This document shows positions 44,710-53,532 of a DNA stretch of 64,000 bases, in pieces. Source of the stretch: an uncultured Rhodospirillaceae bacterium. GTDB lineage: Bacteria; Pseudomonadota; Alphaproteobacteria; Azospirillales; Azospirillaceae. Under the pieces are notes generated by a model, which saw only the letters and a list, made by a program, of their open reading frames with translations, was not told the origin of the DNA and ran no database searches. The stretch lies in assembly GCA_937927415.1 (NCBI GenBank), contig CALBDS010000031.1, forward strand, positions 92,746-156,745. The letters are read 5' to 3'. The translations under genes and the position numbers were made by a program. Each line of letters begins with the position of its first letter. The first letter of the stretch is position 1.

Positions 44710-45144
44710 CCGTTCCCGGCCGCAGGACCCTCGCGGACTTTGCATCGGGGGGCGTTCTTTTGCGTATTTTCCGCAATTATTTTTGATAATTACGACACAT
44801 TGCGCATTTTGTCGCACCCTGCCGGGCGGGAGCGCGACAGGGTACCATCTCTGCTTTATGATCTGTTTGATGGGATTTTGGCAAAAGAGCCGTGGTTCTG
44901 CGGGGTTCCTGCCGGTGAAAACGGTCTGAAGCGGGCGTTTTGACGCGCGGCAATCGGCCCTGTCCGGTTCGCACATGCGTACGATCCGTTAATTCTTTGA
45001 GAGCTAAACTGTCCCGCAGTATCGTTCCTTCGTACCAAGAATGTCCCGGCGATATTGCAGTCTCGCAAGAAAAGGGCAATATATGGTTCGGGGAGTGAAC
45101 GATCCCAACACGCGAACATAAAACAGCAAAAAGCGGCGGACGCA
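44710..45144. other. 435-base intergenic region before the soluble chemoreceptor
   Basis: This AT-rich region contains an interrupted palindrome AATTAT-TTTTG-ATAATT at 44775-44791, which could be an operator or a weak hairpin. Open frames in it have no protein-like content. I recognised no tRNA or known regulatory RNA. Confidence 0.4.
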
Positions 45145-46536
45145 ATGGACAGCACCTTCGGCAACCGGGCTTACCTCATCGCGGACATAGCAACAGAGGC
45201 GGGAACTCTCGGCATCGAAATTGCCGATGTCGCAGGACATGTCGAAGACGTCAGTGGCCGGATCAACAAGCAGGCGGAAGTATTCGCACAGCTTCGCGAA
45301 ACCGGTTCCCGCATGACCAGCAGCACCGAGCGCATCGCGGCGGCCTCGACCATTGCCCGGCAGGTGACCGACCGTGCCCGGCAGGATGTGGAAGCTTCCC
45401 ACGACCGTGTGCAGCAATCTCTGGATGATATTCACGCCTTGGTCGATTCCGTGGCCGGCATTGAAACCCAGGTTGTCGGCCTGCGCGAGGCGCTGGAGCG
45501 GGTGGGCAAGGTCGCCAAGGAAATCTACGCCATCGCCAAGCAGACCAACCTGCTGGCGCTCAACGCCACCATCGAGGCGGCGCGCGCGGGCGAGGCGGGC
45601 CGCGGTTTCGCCGTGGTGGCGGGGGAGGTGAAGGCCCTGTCCACCAAGACCAGCGAGGCGACGGCGGAAATCGATTCCACCCTCAAGTACCTCAACGAGC
45701 AGGCCCATCGCCTGATGGGCGAGAGTGCCGCCAGCGCCAACCGTGCCCGCGCGGTCAGCGAGGGCACCACCGCCATCGGCGCCGTCATCGACACCGTGGG
45801 CCGGGCCATGGCCGAACTGCACAACGAAACTGACAAGATCGACGGCGCGTCGTCCGACATCGCCCAGAACTGCCGCGAACTGGAACGGGAAATCGGCGAT
45901 CTGGCGGTGGGCGTCCAGCTTTCCAACGAAAACCTGGCCCAGGCCCGCGACCGCATCCACAACCTGCTGGGCATGAGCGAACGGCTGATCGGTGTGACCG
46001 CCGAGCTGGATGTGGAAACGGTGGACACCCCCTTCATCCGCATGGCGAAGGAGGCGGCGGCCCGCATCGCCACCCGTTTCGAAGACGGGCTGGCCCGCGG
46101 CGAGGTGTCGGAAAGCGACCTGTTCGACCGCCGGTACCAGCCGGTCACGGGGTCCGACCCGCAGCAGTTCATGGCCCGTTTCACCACCTTCTGCGACCGG
46201 GTGCTGCCGGAGGTGCAGGAAGACACCCTGAACCGCAGCGAACGGGTGGTGTTCTGCGTGGCGGTGGATGAAAACGGCTATCTGCCCACCCACAACCGCA
46301 AATTCAGCCAGCCCCAGGGCAAGGACCCGGTGTGGAACGCCGCCAACTGCCGCAACCGCCGCATCTTCAACGACCGGGTGGGGCTGGCCGCCGGCAAGAA
46401 CGTCAAGCCCTTCCTGCTACAGACCTACCGCCGCGACATGGGGGGCGGGAAATTCGCCTTGATGAAGGATGTGTCGGCCCCGATCATGATCCGCGGCCGG
46501 CATTGGGGGGGCTTGCGCATCGCTTATAAGGTCTGA
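45145..46536 (+). CDS. soluble chemoreceptor with C-terminal sensor domain
   Basis: The 463-residue protein has no transmembrane helix. It begins directly with MCP coiled coil and contains the signalling tip AIAKQTNLLALNATIEAARAG near residue 130. The coil returns by about 300, and a globular C-terminal domain (about 310-463) follows, with RVVFCVAVDENGYLPTHN, NAANCRNRRIFNDRVGL and a closing MKDVSAPIMIRGRHWGGLRIAY. Such C-terminal domains behave as small-ligand or redox sensors in cytoplasmic receptors. The inverted order (signalling first, sensor last) is uncommon. ATG 45145 is chosen as the start of the conserved coil. Confidence 0.88.
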   Translation: MDSTFGNRAYLIADIATEAGTLGIEIADVAGHVEDVSGRINKQAEVFAQLRETGSRMTSSTERIAAASTIARQVTDRARQDVEASHDRVQQSLDDIHALVDSVAGIETQVVGLREALERVGKVAKEIYAIAKQTNLLALNATIEAARAGEAGRGFAVVAGEVKALSTKTSEATAEIDSTLKYLNEQAHRLMGESAASANRARAVSEGTTAIGAVIDTVGRAMAELHNETDKIDGASSDIAQNCRELEREIGDLAVGVQLSNENLAQARDRIHNLLGMSERLIGVTAELDVETVDTPFIRMAKEAAARIATRFEDGLARGEVSESDLFDRRYQPVTGSDPQQFMARFTTFCDRVLPEVQEDTLNRSERVVFCVAVDENGYLPTHNRKFSQPQGKDPVWNAANCRNRRIFNDRVGLAAGKNVKPFLLQTYRRDMGGGKFALMKDVSAPIMIRGRHWGGLRIAYKV

Positions 46537-46545
46537 GCCATGTGT

Positions 46546-46613
46546 GTCGAGGGGCCTGCCCCTCGACGCTCCCCGATAGGGGCCGGTTGGCCCCTGTACC
46601 CCCCTGCCTTTAT
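46546..46613. repeat. double stem-loop intergenic repeat, family B copy 1
   Basis: GTCGAGGGGC pairs with GCCCCTCGAC (46546-46567), and AGGGGCC with GGCCCCT around GGTT (46578-46595), followed by a GTACCCC...GCCTTTAT tail. The same architecture and tail recur at 60869-60937 after another gene end. Confidence 0.75.
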
Positions 46614-46984
46614 TGGCGGTAGCAGCGGGCGGTGGTTGTTTCGATGGATTGGCAGGCATAGCCGTTGTTGAACACGAAACGGCTGCCACGGGCATCCATC
46701 CGGCGCACGGAAATCAGCGTGGCGCCATCCTTCTGGAACTGCGCCCAGGCGGAGGCGTCCAGATGCACCTGGATGCCGTTGCTGAAAATCAGTTCGCGGT
46801 TGCGGCCGCGGGTGACGGTGACGCCGGTGTTGAAACGCACCCCGTCTTCGGGCAGCGGATCGGCCGCCAGACCGTTGGTGCAATTCACACCCTGCGGCTG
46901 CACTTCCACGCATTCGAAGGGCCGCGGCTGGGATGCGCTCAAGACCATCGCATAGACGGCGATTTCAATGACGCTGACCGGCAT
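46610..46984 (-). CDS. hypothetical protein with conserved cysteines
   Basis: The 124-residue protein begins with a moderately hydrophobic segment (MPVSVIEIAVYAMVLSAS), possibly a weak signal peptide, and has four cysteines (ECVEV, VNCTNG, YACQSIE, RCYRQ) that could form two disulphides in the periplasm. It contains GRNRELIFSNGIQVHLDASAW. I do not recognise the family. It converges on the soluble chemoreceptor across a family B repeat. Confidence 0.6.
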   Translation of the reverse strand: MPVSVIEIAVYAMVLSASQPRPFECVEVQPQGVNCTNGLAADPLPEDGVRFNTGVTVTRGRNRELIFSNGIQVHLDASAWAQFQKDGATLISVRRMDARGSRFVFNNGYACQSIETTTARCYRQ

Positions 46985-47174
46985 CTCCCCCTCTCTTCTT
47001 TCCGTCGGATTGCTGCCCCGGTACAGGAATAATCCGGAATACGAAAGAGTATAACCGGAATGGCCGGGCTTGTCTTAATTTCAGCCATGCGGCCGCACGG
47101 CCTTTCCGGTTGCCGGGTGCTGTCCTATCATCGGTTCCTCTGGCGGCAGACTGCGGCCATCAAGGAGACGAACG

Positions 47175-47489
47175 ATGATCCGTTTGGAAGGGGTGACGCG
47201 CCGTTCCTACAGCGCCGTGCTGCTTGAGGTGGCGGAAGCCATCGGGGGATGCGGCGGCTGGGTCGTGTCCCACCAGCTTTTTTCCAACGTCATGATTATG
47301 GTGTCCTTTGAAATTCCCGGCGACCAGATGGGGGCACTGGCCGACGCTCTCACGCAGCGGCAGGTGTCCATCACCGACCAGAGCGATCCGGCCGCTCCCA
47401 CCGGGACCGGCGACGTGCGCGGGCAATTGACCATTACCGTTATGAACGAAGGGCCGGACATGCGCCGCACGGTCCCGGCGTTTGGTTAA
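47175..47489 (+). CDS. small hypothetical protein, ACT-like appearance
   Basis: The 104-residue protein has an AAGGAG ribosome site before its ATG. Its pattern IMVSFEIPGDQMGALADALTQRQVSI looks like the beta-alpha-beta core of an ACT-type ligand-binding domain, but this is only a visual impression. It ends four bases inside the convergent pccR gene. Function is unknown. Position next to pccR could be chance. Confidence 0.6.
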   Translation: MIRLEGVTRRSYSAVLLEVAEAIGGCGGWVVSHQLFSNVMIMVSFEIPGDQMGALADALTQRQVSITDQSDPAAPTGTGDVRGQLTITVMNEGPDMRRTVPAFG

Positions 47490-48946
47490 ACCTCCTCATC
47501 CGCCGCGTGCCCGGCCTGGGTGAACAGGTAGGGCACGAAGCTGCGGTGGTTCTCGTTCACCGACAGCTTGCTGCCGATGGGCGGGAAGGCGCGCTGCTGG
47601 CAATCCGTGCGCTCGCAGATGCGGCAGTTGACGCCGATCGGCACCGCCGCCTCTTCGTTGGCGATGTCGATGCCGGCGGAATAAACCAGTTCGCTGGCAT
47701 AGGTGGCCTCGCACCCCAGACCGATGGCGAATTGCCGCGACGGGCGCATATAGGCGCCGCCGCGCTTGGTCACCGTGCGGGCGATGCCGATGTAGGTGGT
47801 GCGGTCGGGCATCTGGGCGAACTGCACCAGGATCTTGCCCGGCTGGGCGAAGGCCTCGTGCACGTTCCACAGCGGGCAGGCGCCGCCGAAACGGGCGAAG
47901 TGGAAGCGGGTGGCCGAATGGCGCTTGGTGATGTTGCCGGCCATGTCCACCCGCACGAAATAGAACGGCACCCCGCGCGCACCGGGCCGCTGGAGCGTGG
48001 ACAGCCGGTGGCACACCTGCTCGAAATTGGCGTTGAAGCGGCTTTGCAGCTTCTCCACGTCGTGGCGCAGCGCGCGGGCCTGATGCAGGAACGGGCGGTA
48101 GGGCATGACCAGCGCGCCCGCGAAATAGTTCGCCAGCCCCACCCGGCAGATGGAACGGGCGTTGTCGCTGGCGAACCCGGCCTCGAAGATCAGCCCCTCG
48201 ATCACATCGCGGAACCCCAGCAGGGCGATCTGGTGGGCCATGTGAAAGGCCCGTGACGGCTCCGACAGCATGGACGACAGCCGCAGCGTGCCGGTGCGCG
48301 CGTCGTACGAACGCATGGCCGTCGTGCCCTCGTCATCGTCGGTCGCCAGCGTCACCCGCACGTCATGGCGCCGCTTCAGATAAGCCGCCAGATCGTTGGT
48401 GAGATCGGCGGAGCGGAAGCCCTCCGTCTCCCACAGCCGTTCGGCGGCCTCGTCCAGCGGGCCGATGTAATTATTGCAGTAGTGGAAATAGTCGCGCACT
48501 TCTTCATAGGGAAATTGCGCGCTGGCCGGGTCGCCGCTGCGCTCCTGGCTCGACAGGCTGTCGGCTAGGGACTGGACCCGTTCATGGAGCTTCTGGTACG
48601 CCTGATGCAACGCCAGCACCCGGCGGGCCAGTTCGGGCGAGGCGCCCACCACCCCGCGCAATTCCGCCATGCCCAGCGGTGCCCCGGCGAACATGGGATC
48701 GGCCAGGGCTTCGCGCAGGTCCGACACCAGCCGGGCTTCGTCATCCTCGATGAAGTTGGTCAGCTCCACCTCGAACACGGCGCTGACCTTGAGGAGGACG
48801 GCCAGGGTCAGCGGGCGCTGGTTGTTTTCCAACTGGTTGAGGTAGCTGGGCGACAACTCCAGCGTCTTGGCCAGGGCGGCCTGGGTCAGGCCGCGCTGTT
48901 CGCGCAAACGGCGGAGCTTGTAGCCGAGAAAGAGTTTCTTTTGCAT
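47486..48946 (-). CDS. pccR: short-chain fatty acyl-CoA regulator of propionate use (ScfR/PccR type)
   Basis: The 486-residue regulator has an N-terminal XRE helix-turn-helix (KLRRLREQRGLTQAALAKTL through SYLNQLENNQRPL), a central IrrE/peptidase M78-like domain (about 170-290) and the C-terminal DUF2083-type domain with CRICERTDCQQRAFP. This is the ScfR family, of which PccR activates propionyl-CoA carboxylase genes when propionyl-CoA accumulates in Rhodobacter. It is divergent from pccB, and TTTGCAAA-type boxes lie between them. ATG 48946 begins the HTH; codons upstream look non-coding. Confidence 0.93.
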   Translation of the reverse strand: MQKKLFLGYKLRRLREQRGLTQAALAKTLELSPSYLNQLENNQRPLTLAVLLKVSAVFEVELTNFIEDDEARLVSDLREALADPMFAGAPLGMAELRGVVGASPELARRVLALHQAYQKLHERVQSLADSLSSQERSGDPASAQFPYEEVRDYFHYCNNYIGPLDEAAERLWETEGFRSADLTNDLAAYLKRRHDVRVTLATDDDEGTTAMRSYDARTGTLRLSSMLSEPSRAFHMAHQIALLGFRDVIEGLIFEAGFASDNARSICRVGLANYFAGALVMPYRPFLHQARALRHDVEKLQSRFNANFEQVCHRLSTLQRPGARGVPFYFVRVDMAGNITKRHSATRFHFARFGGACPLWNVHEAFAQPGKILVQFAQMPDRTTYIGIARTVTKRGGAYMRPSRQFAIGLGCEATYASELVYSAGIDIANEEAAVPIGVNCRICERTDCQQRAFPPIGSKLSVNENHRSFVPYLFTQAGHAADEEV

Positions 48947-48997
48947 CGGGCCGGCGGGCTGGGAAGGGTATCGGAAGCGATATCGGGAGCGATAGGG

Positions 48998-49046
48998 TTT
49001 GCAACTGTTGCAAATCAACCCCTGTGTTGGCAAAGCTATTTGCAAG
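48998..49046. promoter_or_regulatory. PccR-type operators between pccR and pccB
   Basis: A 17-base inverted repeat TTTGCAACTGTTGCAAA (48998-49014) and a second site TTGGCAAA-GCTA-TTTGCAAG (49027-49046) lie 12 bases apart. The second matches 14 of 16 positions of the TTTGCAAA-N4-TTTGCAAA motif reported for Rhodobacter PccR. They probably control both divergent promoters. Confidence 0.75.
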
Positions 49047-49082
49047 TTCGCACGATTTTGCCCCTCTTACCCCCCGGCGCAA

Positions 49083-49110
49083 TTGCCCACATTCTAACTT
49101 TGTGAATAAT
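49083..49110 (+). promoter_or_regulatory. possible pccB promoter
   Basis: TTGCCC (49083-49088) and AATAAT (49105-49110) are 16 bases apart and match the -35/-10 consensus fairly well. They lie about 77 bases before the pccB ATG and about 37 bases downstream of the second PccR box, so an activator would sit upstream of the -35. Confidence 0.45.
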
Positions 49111-49186
49111 TCGGGCCGTCTGAAGGTAACATCCGCTGCGGCTTACAGTGCTGCGTGGGATGGCCGGTCATCGTGGGATACGCCTG

Positions 49187-50719
49187 ATGCAAGAGATTCT
49201 CGCCAAGTTGGATTCGATGCGCAAAGGTGCGCGGCTGGGGGGCGGTGAGAAGCGCATCGCCAGCCAGCACAAGAAGGGCAAGCTGACGGCGCGCGAGCGC
49301 ATCCAACTGCTCCTGGACGAAGGGTCGTTCGAAGAATTCGACATGTTCGTCGAACACCGCTGCATCGATTTCGGGATGGAGGAACAGAAGGTTCCCGGCG
49401 ACGGCGTGGTCACCGGCCACGGCACCATCAACGGGCGCCTCGTCTTCGTCTTCAGCCAGGACTTCACCGTCTTCGGCGGCTCCCTGTCGGAATCCCATGC
49501 CGAAAAGATCTGTAAGATCATGGACATGGCGATGAAGGTCGGCGCTCCCGTCATCGGCCTCAACGATTCCGGCGGCGCGCGCATCCAGGAAGGTGTGGCG
49601 TCGCTGGGTGGCTATGCCGAGGTGTTCCAGCGCAACGTCCTGGCGTCGGGCGTCATCCCGCAGATCTCGCTCATCATGGGACCGTGCGCCGGTGGTGCGG
49701 TGTATTCGCCGGCCATGACCGACTTCATCTTCATGGTGAAGGACAGCTCCTATATGTTCGTCACCGGCCCCGACGTGGTGAAGACGGTGACGCACGAGGT
49801 GGTGACCGCCGAAGAGCTGGGTGGCGCCATCACCCACACCACCAAGTCGTCGGTGGCCGATCTGGCCTTTGAAAACGACGTGGAAGCGATCCTGCAGATC
49901 CGTCGTTTCATGGATTTCCTGCCCTCGTCCAACCGCGAGAAGGCGCCGGAGCGCCCGGTGGTGGACGCCTGGAACCGCGAGGACTTCTCCCTCGACACCC
50001 TGGTGCCCGACAACCCCAACAAGCCCTATGACATGAAGGAGCTGATCCTGAAGGTCGTGGACGAAGGGGACTTCTTCGAGCTTCAGGCCGAGCACGCCAA
50101 GAACATCATCACCGGCTTCGGCCGCATGAACGGCCAGACCGTGGGCTTCGTCGCCAACCAGCCGCTGGTGCTCGCCGGCTGCCTGGACATCGACAGCTCG
50201 ATCAAGGCCGCGCGCTTCGTGCGGTTCTGCGACTGCTACAACATTCCGATCGTGACCTTCGTGGACGTCCCCGGCTTCATGCCCGGCACCGCGCAGGAAT
50301 ACGGCGGGATCATCAAGCACGGTGCGAAGCTGCTGTTCGCCTATGCCGAAGCCACGGTGCCGAAGGTGACGCTCATCACCCGCAAGGCCTATGGCGGTGC
50401 GTACGACGTGATGTCGTCCAAGCATCTGCGCGGCGACATGAACTATGCCTGGCCGTCGGCGGAAATCGCGGTGATGGGGCCGAAGGGTGCGGTGGAGATC
50501 ATCTTCCGCTCCGACATCGGCGACACCGCCGCCATCGAGGCGCGCACCGAGGAATACCGCCGCAAGTTCGCCAACCCCTTCGTGGCGGCATCGCGCGGGT
50601 ATCTGGACGATGTGGTCATGCCCCACGGCACCCGCCGCCGCATCTGCCAGGCGCTGGCGATGCTGAAGAACAAGTCGCTGGAAAACCCCTGGCGCAAGCA
50701 CGACAACATCCCGCTCTGA
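49187..50719 (+). CDS. pccB: propionyl-CoA carboxylase beta subunit
   Basis: PccB transfers the carboxyl group from biotin to propionyl-CoA, giving methylmalonyl-CoA. The 510-residue protein has the tandem carboxyltransferase halves and acyl-CoA binding loops (LNDSGGARIQEGVASLGGY; DVPGFMPGTAQEYGGIIKHG). The LIMGPCAGGAVYSPAMTDFIF and ITRKAYGGAYDVMSSKHL motifs are typical of PccB. Asp at the substrate-selecting position of the second half favours propionyl-CoA over acetyl-CoA, though this was not aligned. It starts the operon pccB-pccA-bioY, divergent from pccR. Confidence 0.96.
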   Translation: MQEILAKLDSMRKGARLGGGEKRIASQHKKGKLTARERIQLLLDEGSFEEFDMFVEHRCIDFGMEEQKVPGDGVVTGHGTINGRLVFVFSQDFTVFGGSLSESHAEKICKIMDMAMKVGAPVIGLNDSGGARIQEGVASLGGYAEVFQRNVLASGVIPQISLIMGPCAGGAVYSPAMTDFIFMVKDSSYMFVTGPDVVKTVTHEVVTAEELGGAITHTTKSSVADLAFENDVEAILQIRRFMDFLPSSNREKAPERPVVDAWNREDFSLDTLVPDNPNKPYDMKELILKVVDEGDFFELQAEHAKNIITGFGRMNGQTVGFVANQPLVLAGCLDIDSSIKAARFVRFCDCYNIPIVTFVDVPGFMPGTAQEYGGIIKHGAKLLFAYAEATVPKVTLITRKAYGGAYDVMSSKHLRGDMNYAWPSAEIAVMGPKGAVEIIFRSDIGDTAAIEARTEEYRRKFANPFVAASRGYLDDVVMPHGTRRRICQALAMLKNKSLENPWRKHDNIPL

Positions 50720-50732
50720 AGGCTGGCGAACC

Positions 50733-52733
50733 ATGTTTTCCAAGATCCTGATTGCCAACCGTGGCGAAATCGCCTGCCGCGTCATCAAGACGGCGCGCCG
50801 CATGGGCATCAAGACGGTTGCCGTCTACTCCGACGCCGACCGCAACGCGCTGCACGTGGAAATGGCCGACGAGGCCGTGCACATCGGTGCCGCCCCGTCC
50901 GCCCAGAGCTACCTGCTGATCGACCGCATCGTCGATGCGTGCAAGAAGACCGGCGCCCAGGCCGTCCATCCCGGCTACGGCTTCCTGTCGGAAAAGCGCG
51001 ACTTCCAGGAAGCCCTGGCCAAGGAAGGCATCACCTTCATCGGTCCCGACGCCCACGCCATCCAGGCCATGGGCGACAAGATCGAATCCAAGAAGCTGGC
51101 CAAGGAAGCCGGCGTGTCCACCGTTCCCGGCTACCTCGGCGTCATCGCCGACGGTGACGAGGCGGTGAAGATCGCCCGCGACATCGGCTATCCGGTGATG
51201 ATCAAGGCGTCGGCCGGCGGCGGCGGCAAGGGCATGCGCGTGGCCTGGAACGACGAGGAAGCCCGCGAAGGCTTCATCTCGGCCCAGAACGAGGCCCGCA
51301 ACAGCTTCGCCGACGACCGGGTGTTCGTCGAGAAGTACATCCAGCAGCCGCGCCACATCGAAATCCAGGTCATCGCCGACGGCCAGGGCAACACGCTCTA
51401 TCTGGGCGAGCGTGAATGCTCGATCCAGCGTCGTCACCAGAAGGTGATCGAGGAAGCCCCGTCGCCGTTCCTGGACGAGGCCACCCGCAAGGCCATGGGC
51501 GAGCAGGCCTGTGCGCTGGCCAACGCGGTGCAGTACAAGTCCGCCGGCACGGTCGAGTTCATCGTGGACGCCGACCGCAACTTCTACTTCCTGGAGATGA
51601 ACACCCGTCTTCAGGTGGAACATCCGGTGACCGAACTCATCACCGGCCTCGATCTGGTGGAACTGATGATCCGCATCGCCAACGGCGAGAAGCTGACCAT
51701 CAAACAGGAAGACGTGCGCCTGCATGGCTGGGCGCTCGAAGCCCGCGTCTACGCCGAGGATCCGTTCCGCAACTTCCTGCCGTCCACCGGCCGTCTGACC
51801 CACTATCAGCCGCCGGAAGCCGATCCCCATGTGCGCGTCGATACCGGCGTGTACGACGGCGGCGAAATCTCCATGTACTACGACCCCATGATCGCCAAGC
51901 TGTGCACCTGGGGTTCGACCCGCGACGCCGCCATCGCGCGGATGCGGGAGGCGCTGGACCAGTATTACATCCGCGGCGTCAGCCACAACATTCCGTTCCT
52001 GGCGTCGCTGATGGCGAACCAGCGGTTCGTCGATGGCCGTCTGACCACCAACTTCATCGCCGAAGAGTATCCCAAGGGCTTCCATGCCGCCGACCTGCCG
52101 CCCGATGATCCGGCGGTGCTGGTGTCGGTGGCGGCGGTGGCCCACCGGGTGCTCAACGACCGCGACATCCAGATCAGCGGCAAGATCCCGGCGGCCCCGA
52201 CCACCGTCCGCAGCGACTGGGTGGTGGTGGTGGAAGGCAACGCCCACCCGGTCCATCTGCACCCGCTGGCCGATTGCCCGCAGCGCGTCGGCTATGGCGT
52301 GGAGATCGCCGGCAAGGTCCATCAGGTGTGGAGCGACTGGCAGATCGGCCAGCCCCTGTTCCGCGGCACCATCGACGGGCGTCCGGTCTGCGTGCAGATC
52401 GACCGCCACGGCATCGGCTACCGCCTGTTCCACTCCGGCTCTCAGGCCAATGTGAAGGTCCTGACGCCGCGGGCGGCGGAACTGGACGCCCTGATGCCGT
52501 TCAAGGCGCCGCCGGACATGTCCAAGTTCCTGCTGTCGCCCATGCCGGGCCTGCTGGTGTCGGTCGCGGTGACCGAAGGCCAGGAGGTGAAGGCCGGCGA
52601 GGTGCTGGCGGTGGTCGAGGCCATGAAGATGGAAAACATCCTGCGCGCCGTGCAGGACGGGACCGTCGGCAAGATCCACGCCCAGGCCGGTTCCAGCCTG
52701 GCGGTGGACCAGAAGATCATCGAGTTCGCGTAA
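50733..52733 (+). CDS. pccA: propionyl-CoA carboxylase alpha subunit (biotin carboxylase plus BCCP)
   Basis: The 666-residue protein joins a biotin carboxylase domain (1-450; ATP-grasp motif KASAGGGGKGMRV, catalytic ERECSIQRRHQK and EMNTRLQVEHPVTE) through a BT linker domain to a C-terminal biotin carrier domain. Biotinylated K632 in VVEAMKMENIL lies 34 residues from the end, the usual distance. It starts 13 bases after pccB. Together they convert propionyl-CoA, ATP and bicarbonate to (S)-methylmalonyl-CoA. Confidence 0.97.
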   Translation: MFSKILIANRGEIACRVIKTARRMGIKTVAVYSDADRNALHVEMADEAVHIGAAPSAQSYLLIDRIVDACKKTGAQAVHPGYGFLSEKRDFQEALAKEGITFIGPDAHAIQAMGDKIESKKLAKEAGVSTVPGYLGVIADGDEAVKIARDIGYPVMIKASAGGGGKGMRVAWNDEEAREGFISAQNEARNSFADDRVFVEKYIQQPRHIEIQVIADGQGNTLYLGERECSIQRRHQKVIEEAPSPFLDEATRKAMGEQACALANAVQYKSAGTVEFIVDADRNFYFLEMNTRLQVEHPVTELITGLDLVELMIRIANGEKLTIKQEDVRLHGWALEARVYAEDPFRNFLPSTGRLTHYQPPEADPHVRVDTGVYDGGEISMYYDPMIAKLCTWGSTRDAAIARMREALDQYYIRGVSHNIPFLASLMANQRFVDGRLTTNFIAEEYPKGFHAADLPPDDPAVLVSVAAVAHRVLNDRDIQISGKIPAAPTTVRSDWVVVVEGNAHPVHLHPLADCPQRVGYGVEIAGKVHQVWSDWQIGQPLFRGTIDGRPVCVQIDRHGIGYRLFHSGSQANVKVLTPRAAELDALMPFKAPPDMSKFLLSPMPGLLVSVAVTEGQEVKAGEVLAVVEAMKMENILRAVQDGTVGKIHAQAGSSLAVDQKIIEFA

Positions 52734-52797
52734 AGCCTGACAAAAAGCCTCAAGCGGACGCCGGTCACGGCACGCCGCAGAAAAAACGAACGGATCA

Positions 52798-52827
52798 GGC
52801 GGCCCCGGCCTTTAAATGAGGGCCGCC
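52798..52827 (+). other. stem-loop upstream of bioY
   Basis: GGCGGCCC (52798-52805) pairs with GGGCCGCC (52820-52827) around a 14-base AT-containing loop, 28 bases before the bioY ATG. No T tract follows, so it may be an RNA-stability element or attenuator rather than a terminator. Confidence 0.4.
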
Positions 52828-52855
52828 GGTTCATCAAAGGATTGGGACGCTTCCT

Positions 52856-53446
52856 ATGGTGCAAGAAACCGCCGCCACCGCCACGCCGCCGCTGCTGACC
52901 ACGCTGCGCCCGCGGGGCGGGGTGGTTGCCACGGCCGCGGCGGTGGTGCTGGGCAGCCTGCTGCTCGTCGCCTCGGCCAAGGTCCAGGTGCCGTTCTGGC
53001 CGGTGCCCATGACCATGCAGAGCATGGTCGTGCTGCTGCTGGGCATGGCCTATGGCAGCCGGCTGGGGGTGGCGGCGGTTTTGCTCTATCTGGCCGAAGG
53101 TCTGGCGGGTTTGCCGGTCTTCGCCGGATCGGGCGCCGGTCCGGCCTATATGGCGGGGCCGACGGCGGGCTATCTGGTGGGGTTCGTGGCTTCGGCCTTC
53201 CTCACCGGCTGGCTGGCCGAACGCGGTTGGGACCGTTCGCCGCTGAAGGCCCTGTCGGCCATGTTCCTCGGCCACGGGGTCATCCTGGCGGCGGGTGTGG
53301 CGTGGCTGTCCACCCTGTTCGGCCCGGATAAGGCGGTGGCGGTGGGGCTGGTGCCTTTTCTGGCCGCAACGGTGCTGAAAACCGCACTGGGTGCTGCCAT
53401 CATGCAGGCCGCGTGGTGGGGCGTGGGGCGCAGCACCGCTTCCTGA
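52856..53446 (+). CDS. bioY: biotin transporter substrate-binding subunit BioY
   Basis: BioY is the membrane S-component of the biotin ECF-type importer. The 196-residue protein has about six helices and the motifs KVQVPFWPVPMTMQSM, LGMAYGSRLGVAAVLLYLAEG and GPAYMAGPTAGYLVGF, all diagnostic of BioY. bioM and bioN are not adjacent; BioY can act alone or with a shared module. Placement between the biotin-dependent PccA and the mutase gene suggests that biotin supply is co-regulated with propionate catabolism. Confidence 0.95.
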   Translation: MVQETAATATPPLLTTLRPRGGVVATAAAVVLGSLLLVASAKVQVPFWPVPMTMQSMVVLLLGMAYGSRLGVAAVLLYLAEGLAGLPVFAGSGAGPAYMAGPTAGYLVGFVASAFLTGWLAERGWDRSPLKALSAMFLGHGVILAAGVAWLSTLFGPDKAVAVGLVPFLAATVLKTALGAAIMQAAWWGVGRSTAS

Positions 53447-53532
53447 CCCCGATAATGTGACGATATATTTGCGACAGGCTTGACCGCCGGTGCCGTATCC
53501 TGGCCGGCGGCGGACGTTCAAGGAGAGGTGTC

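Noticed and set aside
53447..53532. Cobalamin riboswitch before methylmalonyl-CoA mutase
   Set aside because: The 86-base gap is too short and lacks the B12-box.
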